Part shown: positions 1-6,794 of the stretch, piece by piece
Layout: each line of letters begins with the position of its first letter
Numbering within the stretch: position 1 is the stretch's first letter
Source: Promethearchaeota archaeon
GTDB lineage: Archaea > Asgardarchaeota > Lokiarchaeia > Sigynarchaeales > MK-D1
Reading direction: 5' to 3'
DNA length: 7,914 bases
Assembly: GCA_016839865.1 (NCBI GenBank)
Contig: JAEOTN010000133.1
Span: forward strand, 1 to 7,914
Position numbers and translations under genes: made by a program
The notes under the pieces: model-generated
What the model saw: only the letters and a program-made list of their open reading frames with translations
Told to the model about the DNA's origin: nothing
Databases searched by the model: none

Positions 1-2
1 AC

Positions 3-1316
3 AAAACTCTAGGAATTAACGTTAGGTACAACAGCCAAAACGATGATGGAACTACAATTAGTCTTCAACAGACAAAGGATGATCATTTTGATAGTGAAAC
101 AGTATTCGAGAAATATTATGTACCCATTCACTTTTTCCCATCCAATAAATCAGAATTCCAATTTGCTTTTGAACTAGAGACCAATTTGGTACCGAACAGA
201 ACAGCTAAAGTAAAGATTGTTGTATTTTCTCCTGAAGATAAAGAATCTGCCCTAAGAATCATACTTAAAGACAATGAGGAAAATATTATCAGTGAAACTG
301 TCAAAACTCTAAAAATGACTAAGAAATTCAACCAATTTCAAGAACTGATTGAGCTAAATGAATTTACGGCAACTTACAAGATAGATGTTACCGTAGATGA
401 TATATCACACAAAAACTTCGAATTTTATAGACTGAATCCTAAAGATGTCGAGGTACTTCAAGAAAAAATCACATCACTCGAGAATTCCGCAAAATCAACC
501 ATAGCACTTAGTTCGATATATGGATTACAATTTCGGATTAATCAGCTTAAGAAATTAATTCAAACATTTGATTCTAATCAAAGTACTGAGTCTATTCGGG
601 ATTTGTATGACGAAATTCAGAAATTCATGAAAAGCTATGAAGAGAATGGTCATTATTTCACTAGTTCAGGATATTATCTAACTGGATTCAAATCGAAGGA
701 TGATCAGTCGGTGCAACCTTATTCTCTGTATCTTCCTAAAGATTTTGATATCGAGCAAGATTATACAATGCTAGTTAGCCTCCATGGGAGTGGGGTGAGC
801 GAAGTAGGTTTTGTGAATTTTATGGGTAAGAATTTTAGTGATCTGGGAGTTCCTTTTATAGTTGCAGGTCCACGAGGAAGAGGATTAAGTGATTATTATA
901 TCGGACAAAGTGAGAGAGATGTGTTTGAAATGGTCGAGCAAATGAAGTCTATGTTCAAAATAAACAACACTATTCTTTTTGGCTTTTCTATGGGTGGATA
1001 TGGAGTTTGGCGGCTAACTTTTCTGTATCCTGAAAGTTTTGATAGAGCAATCATCGGATCTGGGAGTCCATATAACGACCGAACCAACGATCCTGCTCAT
1101 GATGTTAGAGAATTACGTCATAATGCCAAGCACATACATTATTTAGTAATGCACGGAACAGAAGATCGCGCTATTCCAATTGGGCCTACTAAGGAGTTCA
1201 TGGAAGTGTTAGAGAAAGAAGGATTCAATGTTACATTCAAGGAGTTTGTAGGTGCAGGCCATGGAAACTATGATCCTGGAGAAACTTTAATGAAATGGCT
1301 ACAAGAGCAGTTATAA
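3..1316 (+). CDS. Alpha/beta-hydrolase fold serine esterase/peptidase, 5' end missing
   Basis: The frame is open from the left edge, so the first codon read here (base 3) is not the start; the TTG at 186 is internal, with no ribosome binding site. 437 residues are visible. Residues 1 to about 145 look like beta-sandwich sequence. A helical, coiled-coil-prone stretch follows (roughly 152-215, with LQEKITSLENSAK). The hydrolase domain starts near residue 230 (YSLYLPKDF). It has an oxyanion-type HGSG (261-264), nucleophile elbow GFSMGG with Ser329, HGTEDRAIP with probable acid Asp388, and GAGHGNY with probable His420, so the triad looks complete. This order fits the prolyl-oligopeptidase/esterase-D/PHB-depolymerase-like group that hydrolyses ester or peptide bonds; the substrate cannot be read. 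The N-terminal part may position substrate or anchor the enzyme. Whether it is exported is unknown because the N terminus is absent. It ends in TAA and the next gene has its own promoter. Confidence 0.85.
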   Translation, partial: KTLGINVRYNSQNDDGTTISLQQTKDDHFDSETVFEKYYVPIHFFPSNKSEFQFAFELETNLVPNRTAKVKIVVFSPEDKESALRIILKDNEENIISETVKTLKMTKKFNQFQELIELNEFTATYKIDVTVDDISHKNFEFYRLNPKDVEVLQEKITSLENSAKSTIALSSIYGLQFRINQLKKLIQTFDSNQSTESIRDLYDEIQKFMKSYEENGHYFTSSGYYLTGFKSKDDQSVQPYSLYLPKDFDIEQDYTMLVSLHGSGVSEVGFVNFMGKNFSDLGVPFIVAGPRGRGLSDYYIGQSERDVFEMVEQMKSMFKINNTILFGFSMGGYGVWRLTFLYPESFDRAIIGSGSPYNDRTNDPAHDVRELRHNAKHIHYLVMHGTEDRAIPIGPTKEFMEVLEKEGFNVTFKEFVGAGHGNYDPGETLMKWLQEQL

Positions 1317-1581
1317 CTTATACATTTCTATTGTTTCGTAAAAAAATCAATATCAATGAACTTCATTACTCTAGCACGCTCAACATTCTTTTTAACATTT
1401 AAAAAAACGATTAGCTACTATACAAATAATTGTCCGTTATTGTAAAAGTCACTTACTAATATCAAATAAAGGATTATTATCTCCTAAACAAATAGGGGTA
1501 TTAGAGTGGTTGTTAAGCCTTTCAACAGAAATCTACTTGAGCTCTCGCGATTTCAAAAGAAAATTTCTTCCAGAATCCTTA

Positions 1582-1600
1582 CCGAAATCTATTTATAAGA
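1582..1600 (+). promoter_or_regulatory. Archaeal BRE/TATA promoter of the collar-repeat protein
   Basis: Purine-rich CCGAAA (1582-1587, BRE-like) sits just upstream of TTTATAAGA (1592-1600, TATA-like). A start of transcription about 25 bases downstream would fall near 1618-1622, giving a leader of about 20 bases that includes the ribosome binding site. The same element with the same spacing lies before the transporter gene at 3942. Confidence 0.65.
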
Positions 1601-1630
1601 GTAGTACCCTAGTTGGTGTGCCTTTTAGAA

Positions 1631-1635
1631 GGTGA
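1631..1635 (+). promoter_or_regulatory. Ribosome binding site GGTGA deciding the ATG 1641 start
   Basis: GGTGA lies 5 bases before ATG 1641. An in-frame GTG at 1632 would make the coding region three codons longer, but that GTG is part of the Shine-Dalgarno sequence itself, so ATG 1641 is the better start. Confidence 0.7.
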
Positions 1636-1640
1636 AATTT

Positions 1641-3773
1641 ATGAAATACAAAAACTATAAGATTGTAATAATTGGTACAATTTTCCTTGCTTTTTTTTTC
1701 ATACCTATACCGGTATCGAACTATACTGAACAACAATCCCCACAGATAAGTGGTACATATGTCCCCGAAGGATTGATTGCAATGTGGTCGGGAACTTTAG
1801 ACTCGATCCCAAGTGGTTGGATATTATGTGATGGAAACGGATTTACTCCCAACACAAGTGATCGGTTTATATGGAATACTAATGGAACGGAAGATGCAGG
1901 AACAACTGGAGGGATCGACAATCACTATCACAGTTATTCCCAAATTCCATTGCATGATCATGGTGTCACAGGAGCGACAGATTGTTATCATACACACAGC
2001 TATAATCGACCCTCGGGAACAGTGAGTGTTGATCCTAGTGGTGATATCAATCCATGTATTGATGGTTCACGGACAACTGGTGGAAGTTCTGCATCTCATT
2101 CCCATGGCTGTACTCAAACTGGACAAGCTAGTTGTGCGACTTATTCAACCGAAGATATTATACCTCCTTTCTATAAGCTTGCCTTTATTAAGAAAATCAC
2201 GTCTGATCCAGTCATCCCGACAGGAATTATTCTATTTTGGACAGGAGATGAAGCGGATATTCCTAGTGGGTGGGCTATTTGTAATGGTTCCCAAAGTACT
2301 CCTGATCTAAGAGGACGGTATGTAATGGGTGTAACGACGGAGAATCCGGGTGCTTATGGTGGTAATTCAACACATTCCCATATATACACCGATATTCAAC
2401 TACATTCCCATTCAATTGCTACTGGTGGAAGTTCTCATGCGCATGACGCTAGATGTGATACTACTCTTGTTGCGGGTGATTGGATTGGTCCTTCTCCAGG
2501 AATATGTAGAATGGATGACACAGGTTATACTAGTATTCCACATGTTCATAGTATGAACGCGGTTGGACAATCAGTTTGTGAAACTGAGGAAACCAGTCAT
2601 TTACCTCCTTTTACTGCCGTAGCATTTATTATGAACACAGTAGTAGCTACAGGAATTCCCACAGGATGCATAAGTTATTGGGCTGATACTGTTGCCAATA
2701 TCCCAATTGGTTGGAATCTATGTGATGGGACAGGGGATACTCTCGACTTGCGTGAGAAATTTTTGCTAGGGAGTTCACTAGCAGAACCTATTGGAACTAC
2801 TGGAGGTGCTCAAACTCATACACATGCATATACAGAGATACCACTGCACACTCATACGATATTAAGTGATGATATGAGACACAGGCATGCACTCTATGAA
2901 ATTTATACAAGTAAAGGTGTGTGGAGCGGGAGTAAATCAGTATATAGTGGCAGTACGTCATCATCTGATACTTCTAGTAGGGATGCGACCCATTCTCACG
3001 ATATTCTTCCAGCGGGTATCGCTACACCATATACTAACTCTGAAAGCAATCTACCTCCATATATTGAGCTAACTTTTATCCAGCAAGTATCTCCAATAAC
3101 ACAGATAAATTGGGTTGCTCCAGCATTAGATGATGTTATTCTTTTTCCAAGAGCTCCTACTGTTCAATTTGATTTTGAATATTCCAAAGTCGGACTAGGC
3201 GATGAAATTACCCTCTATTTATCTAATGGGACTGATTATTTTGATGCTGGAAGCGTTTGGGGTGTAAATGATACCTTTATTGATTATCTTGATGGAGATG
3301 TTACAGCTACATTTTATTTGTGGCAAGGACCAACTGAATTAACATCAGCTTCTCGAAGCTTTACTTTTACTAATAATAGAGTTCCTACAGTTGAATTAAC
3401 TACTCCAAATGGTGGTGAAACGATTTCAAATTTCTACATGATTGAATGGACAGGTAGTGATCTCGACGGAGATCAACTTCATTATCAGTTAGAATACAAC
3501 AGGGAAGATACTGGATGGGTCTTGATTACTTCTGGTGAAACAGGAACATCTTATTATTGGAATACGACTTCTGTAACTGATTCTGAGTCTGTTGAAATGC
3601 GAGTGACAGCATCGGATGGATTTGGAGGGGAATCAAGTGATATTAGTGATGCAGTATTTACAATTGCCAATGAAACAGGTAATGGTCCAATAATTCCAGG
3701 ATATAACACAGCAATTATAATTTCAATGATTGTGTTTTTGGGTGTACTTTTAGCATGGAAGCGAAAGAATTAG
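1641..3773 (+). CDS. Secreted surface protein with three phage tail-collar repeats, two Ig-like domains and a C-terminal anchor
   Basis: 710 residues from ATG 1641. A signal sequence (Lys-rich start, hydrophobic 8-25) is followed by three tandem tail-collar/microcystin-dependent-protein modules at about 44-190, 195-338 and 342-483. Each opens with W..(6)..IP.GW..C(D/N)G; the second has the classic TPDLRGRYVMG; each then has a G.(Y/T)GG turn, four HxH motifs and ends in PP(F/Y)....(A/T)FI. In phage tail fibres this family forms trimeric tips that bind receptors, and HxH motifs there bind metal. Residues 484-579 and 580-680 look like two Ig/FN3-type beta domains; the second has the PNGGE and D.DGD.L.Y patterns common in secreted proteins. 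The tail is IPGY (685-688), a hydrophobic helix (about 690-705) and KRKN, an archaeal surface anchor. The protein should stand outside the cell with collar modules distal. No tail, capsid, integrase or other phage genes adjoin it. Adhesin or ligand-binding function is inferred. Confidence 0.85.
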   Translation: MKYKNYKIVIIGTIFLAFFFIPIPVSNYTEQQSPQISGTYVPEGLIAMWSGTLDSIPSGWILCDGNGFTPNTSDRFIWNTNGTEDAGTTGGIDNHYHSYSQIPLHDHGVTGATDCYHTHSYNRPSGTVSVDPSGDINPCIDGSRTTGGSSASHSHGCTQTGQASCATYSTEDIIPPFYKLAFIKKITSDPVIPTGIILFWTGDEADIPSGWAICNGSQSTPDLRGRYVMGVTTENPGAYGGNSTHSHIYTDIQLHSHSIATGGSSHAHDARCDTTLVAGDWIGPSPGICRMDDTGYTSIPHVHSMNAVGQSVCETEETSHLPPFTAVAFIMNTVVATGIPTGCISYWADTVANIPIGWNLCDGTGDTLDLREKFLLGSSLAEPIGTTGGAQTHTHAYTEIPLHTHTILSDDMRHRHALYEIYTSKGVWSGSKSVYSGSTSSSDTSSRDATHSHDILPAGIATPYTNSESNLPPYIELTFIQQVSPITQINWVAPALDDVILFPRAPTVQFDFEYSKVGLGDEITLYLSNGTDYFDAGSVWGVNDTFIDYLDGDVTATFYLWQGPTELTSASRSFTFTNNRVPTVELTTPNGGETISNFYMIEWTGSDLDGDQLHYQLEYNREDTGWVLITSGETGTSYYWNTTSVTDSESVEMRVTASDGFGGESSDISDAVFTIANETGNGPIIPGYNTAIIISMIVFLGVLLAWKRKN
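1770..3089 (+). repeat. Triplicated collar module (protein-level tandem repeat)
   Basis: Three units start at 1770, 2223 and 2664, with periods of 151 and 147 residues. HxH motifs are at residues 95, 105, 117, 153 in unit 1; 245, 255, 266, 301 in unit 2; and 393, 403, 414, 451 in unit 3. Steps between successive motifs are 10/12/36, 10/11/35 and 10/11/37, so the units are clearly homologous. DNA identity between units is low except for short stretches such as the 15-base exact match at 2076-2090 and 2421-2435, indicating that most of the duplication is old. Confidence 0.85.
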
Positions 3774-3789
3774 TAATTCAAAATTATTC

Positions 3790-3798
3790 TTTTTTTTT
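3790..3798 (+). terminator. Oligo-T terminator after the collar-repeat gene
   Basis: A run of nine T residues begins 17 bases after the stop codon, with no GC-rich hairpin. This matches the U-tract termination used by archaeal RNA polymerase. Confidence 0.6.
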
Positions 3799-3941
3799 AT
3801 TTAACATGGAAAATAACTATCTGTAAACATGCAACCACTTCAATACTCTAACCTTTCGGACAGCTTTACACCTAGCCACTTCTCTTAAAGCCAAATACGA
3901 TCCAGATTATGACTTCTCTTTACTCAAAATTTTGCATTAAA

Positions 3942-3955
3942 CGAAATTTATTTAT
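3942..3955 (+). promoter_or_regulatory. Archaeal BRE/TATA promoter of the solute-binding protein gene
   Basis: CGAAA (3942-3946) is followed by TTTATTTAT (3947-3955). Over 27 ungapped bases from CGAAA this matches the promoter at 1583 at 22 positions, including the GTAG.ACCC downstream of the TATA box. Predicted transcription start is about 3975-3980. Its position inside the longer open frame (ATG 3909) argues that translation starts downstream, at 4002. Confidence 0.6.
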
Positions 3956-3991
3956 TTGGGTAGAACCCACTGTAGGTTACAATCAGCTAGC

Positions 3992-3996
3992 AAGGA
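3992..3996 (+). promoter_or_regulatory. Ribosome binding site AAGGA deciding the ATG 4002 start
   Basis: AAGGA lies 5 bases before ATG 4002, the same spacing as at the collar gene. The upstream in-frame ATG 3909 has no such site and would place the TATA box inside the coding region. Confidence 0.6.
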
Positions 3997-4001
3997 TCTA
4001 T

Positions 4002-5693
4002 ATGAGTGTAAAAAAATCTCCTCGAAAAAACAAGTTAATGCGACCTTTGATTTCAGGTGGTATGATAGCGATTGTCGCAATTGCGGGAATCGTAGGGAGT
4101 ATCGGATTACTCCATGAAAAAGAACTTGTGATAGGGATGAGTGGCTATTTTAATTCTATTGATCCTCTTTATGTTCCAGATGATGCAGCATTTACAGAAA
4201 ATACCATGATATGGGCTCAAGTTATTGAAGGATTATATGGATATAATCAATCAAATAGTGATGAAATCATTCCATGTCTAGCAAAAGATATGGGTACATG
4301 GAGTATGGATGGACTAAACTTTACATGTCAACTGAGAGATGACGTTCGCTTCCATGATGGAACAATATTCAACGCTGCAGCTGTTAAATGGAATTTTGAT
4401 AGAATTTATAAAATAATTAATGCAAGATCATGGTATAATATCTGGGCATGGTATTACCTATACTTACAGCCAAATGGTAGTCAATTAATTAATGAAACTA
4501 TAATTTTAGATGAATATTCAATTAAATTTGTATTAAATACACCATACACCCCCTTTACAGATTTATTGACTGCTTTTCCATCTTCAATTTTATCCTCCTC
4601 ATCAACTCCTGAAGATAATTTTGTTGATAAAATTGCGGGTAGACTTATCGGTACTGGACCATTTATACTGGAATCGTGGGAAGTAGATCCCAGCGATTAT
4701 ACATATGATGATGCCAGAATGAATGCAAATAAGAATTATTGGGGGGGTAAACCACGTATAGATTCAATTCATTTTCGTAAAATGAGAAATCTGGATGCTT
4801 TTGAAAGTATGTTATCTCATAATATGCATTACATGATGGCGCCCAATGATGAGGTACTACTAGATATCTATGTAAATTCCCCCGAAATAATAGCGAAGCC
4901 AATAATATCGCATGGAATTTCCTTTCTATCATTGAATAATGACATTTTTCCCTTAGAAATGCGTCAAGCCATTTCTTTTGCATTCAACTATTCTGATTTT
5001 ACACGTTCATCCAAAATGTACATTAGATGTAAATCTCCTGTCTCAAAAGAAATGCGTTATTCTAACTGGAGTCTCAATATTGCAGAATATGACATCCAGG
5101 TTGCGAGACAGGTATTAGTGGATGCAAGTTGGCCTGGAACCAGTGGATTATCTGTAAGTGACAATATTACAGCAGGGAATGAATGGGAAACTCTTGTTGA
5201 TAATGAGACTCCAATAGCGACTTATTATTTTTCTGTCAAAGTTGACAATGATTTTCATTTCATGGTTTTCAGTTTCATTTCCCGATATCTTAAACAAATT
5301 GGAGTTGAATTGTTAGCAAATGAGCTTTCTAGCCAAGAATGGTGGGACGGGATCCGTTTAGGGGGACTTGATTTTTATTTTGTTGGATGGGGTCCAAGTT
5401 TTAACGATCCTGTAGAAATGCTCAATCCTCTTTACTGTTTTAATGCAACTTATAATAATCAGAATTTTAATGATTCACAAGTTCAGCTATGGCTTGAACA
5501 AGGACAAGAAGAACGTAATGAAATAATCCGTGAGGGAATCTATAATAATATACAAAAACGAGTAGTCGAGGAACTCTTTCCATCAATTTGGATAAGATCA
5601 CCTATAGTTTGGCAACTATGGACTTCTAATGTCATAAATGCTCCACTCAGTTTTCCTTTAACTCGATTCATTTTGAAGGATGTGTATTTTTAA
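4002..5693 (+). CDS. ABC transporter solute-binding protein, family 5 (oligopeptide/DppA-OppA type)
   Basis: 563 residues from ATG 4002, a full-length family 5 binding protein. A basic N terminus and one hydrophobic segment (about 16-38) form a signal anchor; there is no lipobox cysteine, so it is probably tethered by an uncleaved helix. The mature part begins ELVIGMSGYFNSIDPL (41-56). Family hallmarks follow: VRFHDGTIFNAAAVKWNFDR (115-134), GTGPFILESW (217-226), NKNYWGGKPRIDSI (243-256), MRQAISFAFNY (320-330), VGWGPSFNDP (461-470) and the C-terminal IQKRVVEELFPSIWIR region (517-532). Such proteins capture peptides, and in some cases nickel or sugars, outside the membrane and deliver them to a two-permease, two-ATPase importer. 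No permease or ATPase gene is in the window, so the partner must lie elsewhere, or the protein works as a scavenging receptor. It has its own promoter and converges on the next gene. The ligand cannot be predicted. Confidence 0.9.
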   Translation: MSVKKSPRKNKLMRPLISGGMIAIVAIAGIVGSIGLLHEKELVIGMSGYFNSIDPLYVPDDAAFTENTMIWAQVIEGLYGYNQSNSDEIIPCLAKDMGTWSMDGLNFTCQLRDDVRFHDGTIFNAAAVKWNFDRIYKIINARSWYNIWAWYYLYLQPNGSQLINETIILDEYSIKFVLNTPYTPFTDLLTAFPSSILSSSSTPEDNFVDKIAGRLIGTGPFILESWEVDPSDYTYDDARMNANKNYWGGKPRIDSIHFRKMRNLDAFESMLSHNMHYMMAPNDEVLLDIYVNSPEIIAKPIISHGISFLSLNNDIFPLEMRQAISFAFNYSDFTRSSKMYIRCKSPVSKEMRYSNWSLNIAEYDIQVARQVLVDASWPGTSGLSVSDNITAGNEWETLVDNETPIATYYFSVKVDNDFHFMVFSFISRYLKQIGVELLANELSSQEWWDGIRLGGLDFYFVGWGPSFNDPVEMLNPLYCFNATYNNQNFNDSQVQLWLEQGQEERNEIIREGIYNNIQKRVVEELFPSIWIRSPIVWQLWTSNVINAPLSFPLTRFILKDVYF

Positions 5694-5700
5694 TAAATTA

Positions 5701-6702
5701 TTACAGTTCAATTGGTTCACTGTATAGATTCCAAAAATATGGTTGAAAAAGGGGAATTGATGAATTCAAAGAAATATTAAACACATTCTCAGAAGGATAA
5801 TCCAAGGAAGTAAAAATATATCCGTTCGGGGGGATTCCGATACTACTATAGTTAAATCCAGTCCAAGTGCAACGAGAAGGAAATGTGCTGTGCCAATTAT
5901 ATAATGTTAATACTGATCCCACTTGAGAGGTAATATCGTTGTAATCTACTTCGGACCAAGCACTAGAAGATTGAATATCTCCTATTGCAGTTATATTCCA
6001 ACCCATTTTGATGGATTGGGTGATGTTAAACAATAGCATCCCTACTCTATTACTTAAAACCCAATAAATATTTTTGCTGCATTTAACATCTTCACTCCTT
6101 ATTTCAATATTAGAGTGGTTTCCGATACCTGTAATATTTCCGTCTAATGTGCAATATGACAAATCAAACAAAATTTCACCTTCAGATACATTAGCAACTA
6201 AATTTTGAACGTTCACTCCAAAAGGAATCCGATAATTGACATTTCCTACTCGGACATTGGTAGAAATGTTGTACACCATATTTTTTCGAAGGATCACTCG
6301 GATGGTTATATTGGTTGTAATTGACTCTGAAATCCTCAATTCAGGAAGCGAAATTACTGAAAAAAAGGAATCTGGCTCATTTAAATTTCCTTCTTCAATA
6401 AATAAATAATCTAAACAGTTTTTTTCAGCTAAACCCGCACCTGACATTTGTATTGATAGCTCTATCTCTGCGTTGTAATCAGTGTGATCTACATAAACAA
6501 GCTCTATGTTACCCATATCAATCTCAAGATATAGGGAAGTAGCAGATTCATATTGATAAGAATTTCTGTATTCAATTACTGCAAAAGATGAAAGAATACT
6601 GGTTATTAAAGGGATTGGACCGATTAGAAAAACACAACTTAGCGATATAACTAGACTCGTAGACAATATGTTTCTAATCTTAGGATTCATACCCACAATC
6701 AT
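5701..6702 (-). CDS. Membrane-anchored, sequon-rich surface protein (adhesin-like beta repeats), function unknown
   Basis: 333 residues from the ATG at 6702; ATG 6690 (fifth codon) is an alternative. GTGAT at 6706-6710 on this strand is a plausible ribosome binding site for 6702. A hydrophobic segment at about 12-42 is a signal sequence or anchor. The rest is beta-rich with short alternating strands (YLEIDMGNIELVYVD at 58-72, then NISTNVRVGNVNYRIP, GEILFDLSYCTLDGNITG, NIEIRSEDVKC). This resembles the DUF4097/putative-adhesin beta-helix style, but the match is by eye only. Ten N-x-S/T sequons (Asn 131, 145, 171, 189, 195, 226, 236, 284, 309, 313) suggest N-glycosylation outside the cell. Cysteines at 96, 184, 208 and 278 could pair. 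There is no C-terminal IPG anchor, so membrane attachment must be N-terminal. It ends 7 bases from the convergent transporter gene and is divergent from the gene at 6805. No function can be assigned. Confidence 0.75.
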   Translation of the reverse strand: MIVGMNPKIRNILSTSLVISLSCVFLIGPIPLITSILSSFAVIEYRNSYQYESATSLYLEIDMGNIELVYVDHTDYNAEIELSIQMSGAGLAEKNCLDYLFIEEGNLNEPDSFFSVISLPELRISESITTNITIRVILRKNMVYNISTNVRVGNVNYRIPFGVNVQNLVANVSEGEILFDLSYCTLDGNITGIGNHSNIEIRSEDVKCSKNIYWVLSNRVGMLLFNITQSIKMGWNITAIGDIQSSSAWSEVDYNDITSQVGSVLTLYNWHSTFPSRCTWTGFNYSSIGIPPNGYIFTSLDYPSENVFNISLNSSIPLFQPYFWNLYSEPIEL

Positions 6703-6745
6703 ATAATCACTATGTCTTTTTTAAGCTATTACATCATTTTTGATA

Positions 6746-6774
6746 TTCGCACTTCACGAAATGTTTCGAACTTC
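6746..6774. promoter_or_regulatory. Candidate operator repeats in the divergent promoter region
   Basis: Two near-identical decamers, TTCGCACTTC (6746-6755) and TTCGAACTTC (6765-6774), repeat 19 bases apart. Between and overlapping them is an inverted repeat, CGAAA TG TTTCG (6757-6768). They lie between two divergent surface-protein genes, where a shared regulator could bind. This is pattern evidence only; TTCG/CGAA words are short. Confidence 0.35.
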
Positions 6775-6777
6775 AAT

Positions 6778-6785
6778 CTATATTA
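6778..6785 (+). promoter_or_regulatory. Possible TATA box for the gene at 6805
   Basis: CTATATTA is the best TATA-like stretch upstream of the coding start; a start of transcription about 25-28 bases on would fall near 6803-6808. That allows either a leaderless message from ATG 6805 or a short leader before TTG 6820. No clear BRE is visible, so this is weaker than the boxes at 1592 and 3947. Confidence 0.35.
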
Positions 6786-6794
6786 TGAAGAAAA

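Larger units (their letters stand above)
1317..1640. other. Intergenic region, 324 bases, with one promoter at its right end
   Basis: No convincing gene is present. Near the hydrolase end an all-A/T inverted repeat (TTTTTAA, loop CAT, TTAAAAA, 1389-1405) with a T5 run could serve as a weak terminator. The middle (about 1410-1580) shows nothing recognisable: no tRNA-like cloverleaf and no CRISPR-like repeats. The last 60 bases hold the BRE/TATA element and ribosome binding site of the next gene. Confidence 0.6.

Noticed and set aside
1356..1445. Possible 29-codon ORF (ATG 1356 to TAA 1443) in the first intergenic region
   Set aside because: It has no ribosome binding site, no TATA box at the right distance and a composition like surrounding AT-rich non-coding DNA.
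1499..1511. 13-base match TATTAGAGTGGTT between the first intergenic region and the minus-strand gene (near 6109-6121)
   Set aside because: A single isolated match with no flanking similarity, one copy inside coding sequence; it looks like chance in AT-rich DNA.
1721..1921. Minus-strand ORF opposite the collar gene start (also those at 128-331 and 896-1087)
   Set aside because: All are antisense to well-supported coding regions and show no domains or start signals.
1813..3072. A series of plus-strand ORFs of 60-94 codons, all in one alternative frame across the collar gene
   Set aside because: They are a frame-shifted reading of the His/Thr/Ser-rich repeats; the translations are low-complexity Ile/Leu/Val strings and the main frame carries clear domains.
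1641..3773. Collar-domain gene as a prophage or provirus tail-fibre gene
   Set aside because: The protein has its own signal peptide and a C-terminal membrane anchor, and no capsid, terminase, baseplate or integrase gene is in the window; a cellular surface protein fits better, though viral ancestry of the domain is likely.
3909..4001. Upstream ATG 3909 as the start of the solute-binding protein
   Set aside because: The added 31 residues contain the TATA region at DNA level, lack a ribosome binding site and disturb the signal-anchor layout; ATG 4002 has AAGGA at 5 bases.
4741..4747. Run of seven G residues as a possible phase-variable slippage tract
   Set aside because: It encodes the Trp-Gly-Gly of the conserved family motif NKNYWGGKP, the frame is intact across it, and a 7-base run alone is weak evidence.
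4663..4983. 106-codon minus-strand ORF inside the solute-binding protein gene
   Set aside because: It is the antisense shadow of a conserved coding region, with no ribosome binding site or family features.
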